Shown piece by piece: positions 16,187-24,747 of a DNA stretch of 53,919 nt. Position numbers and translations under genes: made by a program. The notes under the pieces are model-generated. The model had not been told where the DNA came from. It made no database searches and saw only the letters and a list, made by a program, of their open reading frames with translations. This DNA comes from JAWXCH01 sp034440595 (GTDB lineage Bacteria > Planctomycetota > Planctomycetia > Pirellulales > JALHPA01), in contig JAWXCH010000189.1 of NCBI GenBank assembly GCA_034440595.1, forward strand, positions 1-53,919, read 5' to 3'. Numbering within the stretch: position 1 is the stretch's first letter; each line of letters opens with the position of its first letter.

Positions 16187-17161
16187 TCAAATTGTCCGAG
16201 GATCGATTTCGTTCGCGCGAGAAACAGTGGCTGGCATTGGAGTCGCCGTCGACCTATCGTTCAAACGCCTCTCGCGTTTCGGCAGCACCCGCTCGCTCGA
16301 GTCCGCGACCGAAGTATATGGGGGCAGCAGCCGCAGTGGAAAGTCAGGAAGATGCGTCTTGATAATCAGCTTATCGTACGCGCCGTCCATATGTCCGGCT
16401 TCCCCGACCGTATCACGTAGTGTTTGGCCGACGCTGTCCATCTTATTGGCAAGGTTTTGCAAATCCGTACCCCGGGCGTTGAAGAATTCCCGGGCGAGTG
16501 CGAAGTCGGTGCACGCATAGCTGGCCAATAGCCCGCACTCAAACTCGTCGCGCATACTCGCGAAGCCTGGTTCTGTAAAAAAATACTGTAGCTCGGGCGC
16601 TTTTTGCAGCATGTCAACTCGAGTGCTATGATCGCCTCCGAATTTCACGGCAACTAAGTTGGGATGGGCTTGGCATAAACGCGCGTAATCACTTCCCGCG
16701 AGGACCCGATTCGATCGGCGCAAGTTGTAATGCAGAAAGCGGCAGCTGGGAAATCGGCCGCACGTTTCGCGGAAAAAGATATCTACTTCGCGATCAGTAA
16801 GGGCACCCCAGCACGGAAGGGAAATCTGGAAATCGCGGATTCCCAGCGTAGTGCTCCATTCAATTCGCTCGACAATGGTTGTAAGCGACAGGCTGATGAC
16901 GCCGACCATCGGACAGTCATTAATTCCCACCATCTCGGCATAGAACGCCTGCACAATTTTCTCAAACTGGCGATCGGATACTGCATAGCCCTCGCCGGCG
17001 GTACCAAACACATAGAGCCGGCGCGTGAGATTGTCGCGCAGCAGGCACACTTGCCTGCGAAACAGTTCCTCGTCGAAAGAGTAGTCGGGCTTCCAGGGAA
17101 CAACGCAAGTCGCCAGAATATCGACAGGATACCGTTTCGTAAGCAAGTTTCGTCGTGGCAC
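16187..17161 (-). CDS. Dihydrodipicolinate synthase/N-acetylneuraminate lyase family protein
   Basis: A 324-residue class I aldolase of the DapA/NanA superfamily. FGTAGEGYA (residues 52-60) corresponds to the family's GTTGE motif, Tyr145 in FLHYNLRRSN is the conserved tyrosine, and Lys173 in LVAVKFGG is the expected Schiff-base lysine. Relatives cleave or form 2-keto acids, for example sialic acid, 2-keto-3-deoxy sugar acids or hydroxyproline-derived keto acids. The last ~35 residues are basic and low in family resemblance. The start codon is GTG with no strong ribosome binding site. It is the first gene of the minus-strand run ending in the D-aminoacylase. Confidence 0.82.
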   Translation of the reverse strand: MPRRNLLTKRYPVDILATCVVPWKPDYSFDEELFRRQVCLLRDNLTRRLYVFGTAGEGYAVSDRQFEKIVQAFYAEMVGINDCPMVGVISLSLTTIVERIEWSTTLGIRDFQISLPCWGALTDREVDIFFRETCGRFPSCRFLHYNLRRSNRVLAGSDYARLCQAHPNLVAVKFGGDHSTRVDMLQKAPELQYFFTEPGFASMRDEFECGLLASYACTDFALAREFFNARGTDLQNLANKMDSVGQTLRDTVGEAGHMDGAYDKLIIKTHLPDFPLRLLPPYTSVADSSERVLPKRERRLNDRSTATPMPATVSRANEIDPRTI

Positions 17162-17278
17162 GATTGTGTATATGCCTAATGCAGTGTGAGCAAGACTCTT
17201 GCAAGCATTACTTCATTCTGTTCGGGTGAGTGCGTGGTGATTCATCGGTAAGTCGACGCCGCCACGCATCTCAAACTG

Positions 17279-18709
17279 TTACTTGCTCGCAATTTGAAAC
17301 GCGTACAACGTGGCATTCTGCAAATGAAATCGCAATCGAACGATCTGGCCAGTAAGCGACGACAGGTCGGCTGAATCTTTCCACTTGACCGATAGTCGGA
17401 TATCATCCTTCTGGACAATTGGCTTCGCCTCGGTCTGGGTGAACCCAGCCAACGGCTTACCGTCACGGTCTAATACTTCGACCAGACATCGGCCGCCCTG
17501 ACAGTCGACATTGATCAAGAGGTCGGCCCCGTCAAGTTTAAATGGCCGTGTCGTCACAGCGCCCGGTTCGGCCTTCGCCTGCAACCCTACGAAACGGTCC
17601 AAGGGCAAGGTCGCGAGACCAATCGCGCGGTCTTTTTCGGGCAGAAAGCTTCCCTCGCCGTGGCGCTCGTTGCCGCCAACGTAATACAGCCAGTGCTTAT
17701 TATCATGGGTTGCGATCTGTGAACTGGGGAAAAGAATGTCCTTGTCAAATGCGCTATCTCCCCCCCGGGGGATAAGTGGTTGTCCGGAGTTGATCCACTG
17801 CAAATCCCATTTGTCGCCATCGCGGCTGGTGCATATGTAATAGTTCATCACGTCCCGCTCATGGCGTCTGACGTGGTCCGTCTTTTCGCCTTCGCTAAAG
17901 TCGCCAGGATACTCGTAGACTGATGCAATTCCAAAATGTACGCCTTCATAAATCCAATCAGTCAGGGCATACACTTGCCGGCGCTTCGGGTCGTCGAGTT
18001 TCCAACTACGAATCAACTTCCAATTTGTTGGATTCGTTTTCACATCGCTGTTGGTCATGCTTCGGGATCCGCGAATTTCGCCCGGCCCCCCGCCCGTACC
18101 AAAATCGGTGCGTGTGAACAGCCGGTAAGTCTTAGCAGCTTCATCCCAAAGTATTTGGTTGTAAGTGTCCGGCGCGCGTCCCGTAACTGCTTTGCCATTG
18201 TTGTAGAGCTGCCAATGGATACCATCCTCCGAATAGGCCAGCCCCGCGCCCACATTATCGGCGTCAAAAGCCGCTTTGTAGCGATGGCGAGGATCGCTTT
18301 CGTGCTCGTCGATCGTCACCGAGTACGTCGGACCTGGAATGCCGGTGACATCGACCGGCTCGCTGAATTTCAGACCGTCTCGCGATTCGGAGTAGGCAAA
18401 ACCTATCTGGCCGGGTTTAGTAAACCACATTCTAAACCGGTCGTTGTCGAACACGACTGTGCCATAAAACCAGCGGTCAGTGACGATCGGTTTCCCGTTG
18501 TTAGCTTTGGTGACGTGTCCTAACACGCGCTCTACGTTGGATGTGTCGGCAACCGCAAGATCGTCAACCAGCAACTGCTTTTGCAAGCCAATATTGGCAA
18601 GTTTTTCTTTGTCGGCCGCTAAGGTTGGGAGGGCTGTGCAACCTAAAATTACTATCGTAAATAGCCGACGGCAGATAAAAGTCTCATTGAAACTCAAGTG
18701 GATAGGCAT
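17279..18709 (-). CDS. Exported five-bladed beta-propeller protein, glycosidase-like (propeller 1)
   Basis: A 476-residue protein with a signal peptide (residues 1-31, ending in LPTLAADKE). Repeated strand motifs such as FAYSESRDGLKFSEP, LAYSEDGIHWQLYNNG and TSRDGDKWDLQWINSG mark a beta-propeller of the GH32/GH43 clan type. The last ~100 residues form a beta-sandwich (LVEVLDRDGKPLAGF, then VRLRFHLQNATLYAFQ) shared by all five propellers in the window. It is closest to the propeller at 21503-23842: both contain LQKQLLVD, NNGxP and FTRTDFGTGGGxGEIRG. Catalytic residues cannot be assigned by eye, so glycosidase activity is inferred. It ends the exported-protein gene cluster. Confidence 0.75.
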   Translation of the reverse strand: MPIHLSFNETFICRRLFTIVILGCTALPTLAADKEKLANIGLQKQLLVDDLAVADTSNVERVLGHVTKANNGKPIVTDRWFYGTVVFDNDRFRMWFTKPGQIGFAYSESRDGLKFSEPVDVTGIPGPTYSVTIDEHESDPRHRYKAAFDADNVGAGLAYSEDGIHWQLYNNGKAVTGRAPDTYNQILWDEAAKTYRLFTRTDFGTGGGPGEIRGSRSMTNSDVKTNPTNWKLIRSWKLDDPKRRQVYALTDWIYEGVHFGIASVYEYPGDFSEGEKTDHVRRHERDVMNYYICTSRDGDKWDLQWINSGQPLIPRGGDSAFDKDILFPSSQIATHDNKHWLYYVGGNERHGEGSFLPEKDRAIGLATLPLDRFVGLQAKAEPGAVTTRPFKLDGADLLINVDCQGGRCLVEVLDRDGKPLAGFTQTEAKPIVQKDDIRLSVKWKDSADLSSLTGQIVRLRFHLQNATLYAFQIASK

Positions 18710-18822
18710 ACAGTGAATGAGCGATCGGGATTAGAGTTCAAATCAAAACTTAAAAACTACCGCTATGTTCCTACTGCGACATCATGCAGCGCCGATCTTC
18801 CTGGCTTAGCCGATTGACTATT

Positions 18823-19926
18823 TTAGCCCCGTGTCGGCGGTCGGCCGCAGTACCAGCTCAGGCAACCAAGTAGTGCGAGCATCACGCTGCAGGGCTCCGG
18901 AATGGCACTTCCAGCTACGAGGCCTGAGCCGCTTCCGGCAGGGTTGCCAAATAGAGCGCGCCAAGCTGCGTAATCGGCAGCATTGACAGTGCCGGGGGTG
19001 TCGACCTCGTTCTGGAGCGGTCCGCCGTTTCGCCAAAGTACATAGTCGGCCGCATCCACTTTGCCGTTGTTGTTGTAGTCGCCGGATACGCCAGCGACGA
19101 GCGCACCATTAAGAAACTGGACTGGGTCTAGTGCCGTGTTACTCACGCGCACCTCGTCGATATAACCCCAGAAATTGCCGACCCAATTAGCTGTCCCGCC
19201 ACCCAAAGCGCCGCCAATGGCAAATGTCTGGAGCGGCTCGGTGTAATCCGTGCCGGCAGGCACGGTTAGACTGCCCTTTAAGACACCATCTACGTAAGTC
19301 AGGAATTGGTTGCCTTTGCGCACACCGGCCACGTGGTACCAAGTTCCTAAATCCAGGAAGAAATTGGTGCTACCGGATCCAGTTCCAGTTCTGGCGGTTA
19401 CGAAGTCACCACCGTCCAATCGAGCAAGTAGTGCTATGTCGTAGCGCCCGACTGGGGCCCCCTCGGGGAAAGTCACCGCACCCGCATACAGCGCTATACC
19501 CGTGTCCCCATAATCTCCCGACGGAAACTTTCCTGCGATATTCGCGTACACGTCGGGGTTGTCTCCCAAGCGATTGATCCAGGCTTCGATCGTGAAGTCG
19601 CCTATTCCCAGGTCTGGATTGGAGTTCGGAGGAAGAGTGCCATTTCCCATATCCACCGCGGAGTCATTCGTTCCATCAAAATACATCGTCTGAGCGTTAG
19701 CCGCGCCGGTGGCTGGTACCGGGTTGACAAATACGTTCGGCGAGCGGGAGGCGGTTCCTTTAAGTGTTCCAGGATTTGATCCAGCCGAGTCCAATGCCTG
19801 ACCCGATGGTTCTTCAAAACGCCAATAGTCAATAACAACCGCTTGGGAATACGGAGTTAGGATCGCTACTAAAGCGACCGCAAGACCGCTGACACGACAG
19901 ATATAGCGAGACGTCTTCATGTTCAT
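18823..19926 (-). CDS. LamG-like lectin domain protein with dockerin and PEP-CTERM anchor
   Basis: A 367-residue secreted protein. A signal peptide (about 1-29) is followed by a LamG/concanavalin-A-like domain (YWRFEEPSGQALDSAG, FTIEAWINR, GTWYHVAGVRKG, IDEVRVSNTAL), then a dockerin-like stretch (GDYNNNGKVDAADYVLWRNG and NAADYAAWRALFGN) and a C-terminal IPEPCSVMLALLGCLSW with a short basic tail, a PEP-CTERM sorting signal. The lectin domain suggests carbohydrate binding at the cell surface; the PEP-CTERM end implies exosortase processing. AAGG lies about 10 bases before the start. It sits between the lipoprotein and propeller 1 in the same direction. Confidence 0.85.
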   Translation of the reverse strand: MNMKTSRYICRVSGLAVALVAILTPYSQAVVIDYWRFEEPSGQALDSAGSNPGTLKGTASRSPNVFVNPVPATGAANAQTMYFDGTNDSAVDMGNGTLPPNSNPDLGIGDFTIEAWINRLGDNPDVYANIAGKFPSGDYGDTGIALYAGAVTFPEGAPVGRYDIALLARLDGGDFVTARTGTGSGSTNFFLDLGTWYHVAGVRKGNQFLTYVDGVLKGSLTVPAGTDYTEPLQTFAIGGALGGGTANWVGNFWGYIDEVRVSNTALDPVQFLNGALVAGVSGDYNNNGKVDAADYVLWRNGGPLQNEVDTPGTVNAADYAAWRALFGNPAGSGSGLVAGSAIPEPCSVMLALLGCLSWYCGRPPTRG

Positions 19927-19988
19927 GGTTTAATACCTTAAGAATTGCGGAAACTAAAAGCAGAACAGCACCCGTGTTTGGCCAAAAG

Positions 19989-20549
19989 TTAGTGATTCGC
20001 CGACGTTAGCTGGATCTCAAACGTATTGTTTCCATTCGCATCTACGTCGAAAGCCAAGCCGCTTGTGCCGGTGTTACCGTACTTTTCGGGGATCAACGAT
20101 TTGCCGGGTCGTTCGATCCCCGGGGCGCCTGGTCTGTCGTATTGGCCATCGCCGGCCTCTCGGGCAACGACCGTCACATGATGATGCCCCACAATCGCAC
20201 CATCGCGTGTCCCATACGTACTTAGCGTAAAACTTCCATCGCTGGCGGTCCGTCCGGTGGCCGCAGGGCCCTTTCCTGGAGTGAAAATAACGTGTGCATT
20301 GTCCAAGGGTCGACTATCGATCTTCACCACGCCGCCGGCCTCTGCGGTCGGGAAGTCACCACCGCGATTACATCCAGAGCTGATTCCCAACAGCAACCAT
20401 ATGAATGTGAGACGCTTTATCGCCAGTGCCGATGATTGAGTGAGAATACTGCCACGAAAGCCTTCGGTTCGGCTACGCCCTCCCAAACAAAGGATAAGTT
20501 GAAACGCCGAATTATTTTGCAACGTGTCTTTCATTGCCAGACGGCTCAT
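19989..20549 (-). CDS. Small planctomycete lipoprotein with regulatory-like beta domain
   Basis: Up to 186 residues from ATG 20549; an in-frame ATG at 20534 would remove five. A hydrophobic stretch LTFIWLLLGISSGC suggests a lipobox, but it lies about 45-60 residues in, later than usual, so the true start may be downstream at a non-ATG codon. The domain that follows (GGVVKIDSRPLDNAHVIFTP, SDGSFTLSTYGTRDGAIVGHH) is the carboxypeptidase-regulatory-like fold very common beside DUF1559 genes in planctomycetes. The start is 2 bases after the frame-corrected end of the DUF1559 gene, consistent with translational coupling. Confidence 0.75.
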   Translation of the reverse strand: MSRLAMKDTLQNNSAFQLILCLGGRSRTEGFRGSILTQSSALAIKRLTFIWLLLGISSGCNRGGDFPTAEAGGVVKIDSRPLDNAHVIFTPGKGPAATGRTASDGSFTLSTYGTRDGAIVGHHHVTVVAREAGDGQYDRPGAPGIERPGKSLIPEKYGNTGTSGLAFDVDANGNNTFEIQLTSANH

Positions 20550-20551
20550 GT

Positions 20552-20630
20552 TTAGGGTTGCGAAACCACTTCGCCGCCGGCCCGCGTGGCGAGCGCTTGC
20601 AGCACGTTCATCTCGACGGAATCAGTGAAA
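20552..20630 (-). other. Out-of-frame C-terminal extension of the DUF1559 gene
   Basis: In the frame one base away from the annotated end, the sequence encodes MNVLQALATRAGGEVVSQP and a TAA, the standard DUF1559 C-terminus. The stop lies 2 bases before the next gene's ATG, which supports this as the ancestral 3' end. Confidence 0.75.
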
Positions 20631-21510
20631 TATGCGCCGAACCATCGACGAGTAGAAAATGTGCGCCGTTTCCGTGCATACTGCCAAAGCTCACATCATT
20701 GAGGAGCGTAACCGTCGTCGTGTTGCCTAAGTCTCTATACACCGCGGAATTGAGTGGGTAGGCAAGATTTCGACAGCAATAAGAGCCGTCGTCATCAGAA
20801 CCAGGCCCCAATGTGCTGCGCAGCCAGTACATAGCCACGACCCCTCGATCCCATGACATTTCACCTAACGCAAACGTCTTGCTAGTGCCGTCGGTAACCT
20901 TCGTAAGCTTCACCGGCTTGTTGGAAACATATCCTGCCGCTGGATTTGATCCAGCAATGATCAATGCGCCGGTATCGGCCAGTCCGCCATGAACTTTTAT
21001 TGGAGCTGGCGTATACGCAGGGCCACCCCAGTAATTGACTCCTTTCGGACCAAGCACAGGGTTGTAATGTTGCACGTAGGCCAATGTCGTGCCGCCGGCA
21101 TATTGGCCGGCGGTGGTGCTACTCGGGCAGATATAAGTCACAATTGGCCGCATTTCCAGCGCGGTTAAATTGTTGACGATGATTTTTTTCAATTCGTCGT
21201 CGTTGGCCGTCTCCTCCATATACGGTAAGAGGAGACCGTGAATGCTGACGCCACTCGGATACTTAGCGCTACCACCCAGATTATGCCATCCCGCCGGCGG
21301 CAGCGTTTTATTGGCACTTAAATAATTCTGAATCGCGACCCCAATTTGTCTTAGATTGCTTTTGCACGAAGTTCGACGGGCCGCCTCGCGAGCCGCCTGC
21401 ACGGCCGGAAGCAACAGCGCGACGAGAATGCCAATGATCGCAATGACAACGAGCAGCTCAACTAACGTAAAGCCCCCGCGGCCCCATTGTCTGCGATTTT
21501 CCCTACGCAT
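20608..21510 (-). CDS. DUF1559 pilin-like protein, apparently frameshifted at the C-terminus
   Basis: A 300-residue DUF1559 protein with a type IV pilin-like N-terminus (GFTLVELLVVIAIIGILVAL from about residue 13) and the family H-X9-DG motif in SMHGNGAHFLLVDGSAH. ATG 21510 has GGAAGGGAG upstream. The frame stops at 20608 after ISLIPSR, but the next frame continues with TDSVEMNVLQALATRAGGEV and stops at 20552; that is the normal family ending. Adding one base to the three-base A/T run at 20628-20630 restores it. The last ~20 residues are therefore lost through a single-base deletion or a sequencing error. It overlaps the upstream propeller gene by 8 bases. Confidence 0.88.
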   Translation of the reverse strand: MRRENRRQWGRGGFTLVELLVVIAIIGILVALLLPAVQAAREAARRTSCKSNLRQIGVAIQNYLSANKTLPPAGWHNLGGSAKYPSGVSIHGLLLPYMEETANDDELKKIIVNNLTALEMRPIVTYICPSSTTAGQYAGGTTLAYVQHYNPVLGPKGVNYWGGPAYTPAPIKVHGGLADTGALIIAGSNPAAGYVSNKPVKLTKVTDGTSKTFALGEMSWDRGVVAMYWLRSTLGPGSDDDGSYCCRNLAYPLNSAVYRDLGNTTTVTLLNDVSFGSMHGNGAHFLLVDGSAHISLIPSR

Positions 21511-23842
21511 TGCAAAGCTCCCTTCCTGCTCCAACCACAAACGCCGGTACCGAACATGACATCGAGATCCGTCGGCGTCGCCGTATGCCATTGCCGCCCA
21601 GCAAAGCTAAGGCCATCAACACGAAACATGCTGGCTCGGGTACCTCAGCGTTGCCGATGCTCGAGCCAAGGCCGAACGCCTTCGCGCCGAAATTGGCGCG
21701 CCACTCGGCGTACCCCTGCGGTCCGTTGATGCCCGTTTTGCGCCATACCACATAATCGGCCGCATTGACGACGCCATTGCCGTCGTAGTCGCCGGGCACG
21801 GAAACTTGGAAGGCATAAAGCGTAGCAGCCTGCAAGTAAAAACGAAGTCGAATTGTCTGACCGACCAAAGACGATAGATCGGAATGCTGTTGCCAGTTGG
21901 GGACCAACCGGACGCCGTCCACGTTCGAGAGCGAGTCCGAATCCGCTTTTGCGTAGCCACTAATTGGAACGCCGTTGACGTCCAGCACCTCAACTTGAAG
22001 TGCGCCTTGTTGAGCGTCGAGGTTCACTTGCAAGCGCGATGCGACCAGCTCGAACGCCTTGGTTTCCACAATTCCTGATTGTCCGGCCGCTCGCAGCCCG
22101 ACAAACCGGTCCAAAGGCAAGGTAGCAACACCGATGGCGTGCTGTCGGATAAACGATACGTCCGTCGTGCCGTGGCGCTCGTTGGCGCCGCCATAGTAGA
22201 TCCAATGTTGGTCGTTGACAGTGACAATTTCAGATGGGGGGGCGACGATGTCTTTGTCCCATGCACCGTCACCTCCACGGGGAATGAAAGCTTGGCCTGA
22301 GTTGATCCACTGCAGATCCCAGCTATCCCCGTCGCGGCTTGTGGCAAGGTAAGTGTTCAACACGTCGCGTTCATGGCGCGTGAACCAATCGGTCGTTGTT
22401 CCTTCACTCACGTCGCCCGGATAATCGTAGACAGACACCAATCCGAAATGGACATTTTCGTAAATCCAATCGGTCATCGAATAAACCTGATGCCGATTGG
22501 CGTCGTCTAATTTCCAACTGCGGACGGTCGTCCAGGCTGTTGGCGCGGCATTCACATCCGGATTCGTCATGCTGCGGGTTCCGCGAATTTCACCGGCCCC
22601 GCCACCGGTCCCGAAGTCCGTGCGCGTGAACAGGCGATAGGTGTTAGCTTTCTGATCCCAGATGATTTGGTTATAAGTGTCGGCGGCGCGGCTGGTCACC
22701 GCTTGTCCGTTGTTGTAGGCCGTCCAATGAACGCCATCGGCCGAATAGGCCAGCCCGGCGGATTCGCCAACCGCGTTGAAGCCCGCCTTGAATCGTCGTG
22801 CCGGATTGACTTCATGCGGATCGATCGAAACAGCCAGGGAGTTGTTGCCGATCGAATCGCTCGAAAACGGAATACCAGTCAACTCCACTCGCTGATTGAA
22901 ATGGATGCCGTCCTGCGACTCAGAGAATTGGTAACGATCCGCGGAGAAATCACGCCACCATAATTTAAACTTGCCGCCGTCATAAACGGCCGAGCCGTAC
23001 ATGGCGGAGTTGGTAAGGATCGGTTGCCCGTTGTTTTGCTTGGTCACTTGCCCCAGAGCGGACTGGACATTAGAGCTATTGGCAATTACGAAATTGTCGA
23101 CCAACAATTGCTTTTGCAGCCCGACGCCGATTAGTGGTGGTGATGCCACAATCGCTTTCACGTTGTCGAGCAGCGTTTGACGAAAACCCGCGAATGTTGG
23201 TGCACTATCTTCGGCGGTAAACCGCGCATAGAGCTGGGTACCGGCAGGAACACCCAACGCTGTAACTGACGTCGTTACGAAGGCGCTCGTTAAACTGGCT
23301 GCTGGGACCATCAGCGTCGATAAAGCCAGATCAGGTTTGAAATCGGCATTGGTGTCCCGCCAGAGGCCGACGGTAATATTGCCTCCCGGAATGCCGCCCA
23401 TGTCGGGCCAATCTTTACGGCGGGCCACATCAACGCTCAGCGTCACGTCGCCCAAAGCGGCGACTGAGCCAATGTTTTGAAACAAATCGGTGCCACGCCC
23501 GGAAACATCACCCGACGTGTTACCCGCACCGATGACGGCAAACTGTGAACCGGTCATGCCGTCCGGTGTCAGGCCGTTCATAGTCTCTAAGTGATCGCCC
23601 TTGATAATGCGGCGGTTCATCGACGGATCAATGATATTCCAGCCTACCGGTACCACGTAGGAATAGAAGTCAGGACTGATGTTCGGGGTCTCGAAACTGG
23701 GATTTTGCACCGTTATCGCGCCACGAGCCATGGGATCGTGTAATGCGACCAGTGCGGTCACCAGCAGTGCAAAGCCGCGGATGGCACGCTTTCCGACTGC
23801 CGATCTATCGTCGTTGCCAAATTCCGTCTCGCGAGTGCGCAT
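21503..23842 (-). CDS. Propeller 2: NPSFE domain, beta-propeller, dockerin and PEP-CTERM fusion
   Basis: A 779-residue exported protein with four parts. After a signal peptide (to about residue 42, ARGAITVQ) comes an NPSFETP-type beta domain (about 43-230) homologous to the whole protein encoded just upstream. A beta-propeller with beta-sandwich follows (about 240-690), closely related to propeller 1 (FTRTDFGTGGGAGEIRG is almost identical). Then a dockerin-like repeat (GDYDGNGVVNAADYVVWRKT, then YAEWRANFG) and VPEPACFVLMALALLGG plus RRRRR, a PEP-CTERM signal. About 20 residues follow the basic cluster, which is unusual for this signal. The 3' end overlaps the DUF1559 start by 8 bases. Confidence 0.82.
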   Translation of the reverse strand: MRTRETEFGNDDRSAVGKRAIRGFALLVTALVALHDPMARGAITVQNPSFETPNISPDFYSYVVPVGWNIIDPSMNRRIIKGDHLETMNGLTPDGMTGSQFAVIGAGNTSGDVSGRGTDLFQNIGSVAALGDVTLSVDVARRKDWPDMGGIPGGNITVGLWRDTNADFKPDLALSTLMVPAASLTSAFVTTSVTALGVPAGTQLYARFTAEDSAPTFAGFRQTLLDNVKAIVASPPLIGVGLQKQLLVDNFVIANSSNVQSALGQVTKQNNGQPILTNSAMYGSAVYDGGKFKLWWRDFSADRYQFSESQDGIHFNQRVELTGIPFSSDSIGNNSLAVSIDPHEVNPARRFKAGFNAVGESAGLAYSADGVHWTAYNNGQAVTSRAADTYNQIIWDQKANTYRLFTRTDFGTGGGAGEIRGTRSMTNPDVNAAPTAWTTVRSWKLDDANRHQVYSMTDWIYENVHFGLVSVYDYPGDVSEGTTTDWFTRHERDVLNTYLATSRDGDSWDLQWINSGQAFIPRGGDGAWDKDIVAPPSEIVTVNDQHWIYYGGANERHGTTDVSFIRQHAIGVATLPLDRFVGLRAAGQSGIVETKAFELVASRLQVNLDAQQGALQVEVLDVNGVPISGYAKADSDSLSNVDGVRLVPNWQQHSDLSSLVGQTIRLRFYLQAATLYAFQVSVPGDYDGNGVVNAADYVVWRKTGINGPQGYAEWRANFGAKAFGLGSSIGNAEVPEPACFVLMALALLGGNGIRRRRRISMSCSVPAFVVGAGRELCNA

Positions 23843-23891
23843 GGAGTGTCAGCTACTCTCTTCACCGGCCGGTTCCGGGTTCCTAAAGGAA

Positions 23892-23968
23892 GATAGGCAC
23901 GAGCAAAAATGCTTGCTCCGTCGCGGTCCTATCCAAATGTGTCGGACGCTGCCTTGCAGCGTCCGACA
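23892..23968 (-). promoter_or_regulatory. Structured intergenic RNA element with a 13-bp hairpin
   Basis: Positions 23940-23968 form a perfect 13-bp stem (TGTCGGACGCTGC with GCAGCGTCCGACA) and a three-base loop. Next to it GAGCAA/TTGCTC (23901-23918) is enclosed by GATAGG/CCTATC (23892-23933), giving a second, nested hairpin. The element lies in the gap between the PEP-CTERM gene and propeller 2, both minus strand. No run of T follows on the minus strand, so a simple intrinsic terminator is not well supported; mRNA processing, stability control or partial termination are alternatives. Confidence 0.5.
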
Positions 23969-23997
23969 GCACCTCTTGCTCATAGCTCCGTTCTTTT

Positions 23998-24747
23998 TCA
24001 CCCCGTCCAACCGGTGCTATTGCTCCTGTGAATCCTAAAAGCCCCCAGGAAAACTACTCCGAACCCAAGCAGCAACATGCTCGCGGGTTCCGGAACCGCC
24101 GCAGTCACAATTCGAGCGTTGTCGAGCAATGACTGGACGAAGATCTCGGGCGGGCTATTCGCCGCCGTTAGTCGCACGTAGAGTTGGGTGCCGCCGGGAA
24201 CCGCAAACGCGGTTATCGCTTTGGGCAAAAATACGGCCGTCTCCGTCGCAGCGGGGACTAGAAGCGTGGCCACAGCCAAATCGGGAATCGAATTCGCGTC
24301 CGTGTCTCGCCAAAGGCCAATCGTGAGATCAACGGGAGGTAGTGCAAAATCTGCTCGTAGTGCGGTATCAACCAGCAGAGTTACATTTGACAGACCGTCA
24401 GTCGTACCGATGTTTTGGAACAAGTCCGCTCCCTGGCCCGAACCGTTCCCCCCCGTACGTCCGGCGCCAAGGATGATGAACTGCGTGCCAGTAATGTTGG
24501 CTGGTGAAAGCCCGCCGATGGTTTCCACATGGAAACCGTCAATGATCCGCCGACTGTCAGATGGATCAATCGCGGTCCAGCCAGTCGGAGTGTCTATAGC
24601 ATAAAAATCTGGGATGTCCGGCGATTCAAAGCTGGGGTTCGTCACGCTTAATGCTCCGTGGGCGTATGAGCCGACGCCGGCGATCAGCGTTGTTGTTAGG
24701 ATCCAGGAAATGCAGCTGAGAAAGCGAGGGTTGCAAACCATCTTCAT
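23998..24747 (-). CDS. PEP-CTERM protein with NPSFE domain
   Basis: A 249-residue secreted protein. A signal peptide (about 1-32, ending SYAHGALS) precedes a single beta-rich domain that opens NPSFESPDIPDFY and includes GLWRDTDANSIPDLAVATLL. It ends in VPEPASMLLLGFGVVFLGAF plus a basic IHRSN tail, a PEP-CTERM signal for exosortase-type processing. Essentially the same domain forms the N-terminus of propeller 2 downstream. The function is unknown; a binding or surface role is likely. AAGGAAG precedes the ATG. It is the first gene of the minus-strand exported-protein cluster. Confidence 0.82.
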   Translation of the reverse strand: MKMVCNPRFLSCISWILTTTLIAGVGSYAHGALSVTNPSFESPDIPDFYAIDTPTGWTAIDPSDSRRIIDGFHVETIGGLSPANITGTQFIILGAGRTGGNGSGQGADLFQNIGTTDGLSNVTLLVDTALRADFALPPVDLTIGLWRDTDANSIPDLAVATLLVPAATETAVFLPKAITAFAVPGGTQLYVRLTAANSPPEIFVQSLLDNARIVTAAVPEPASMLLLGFGVVFLGAFRIHRSNSTGWTG

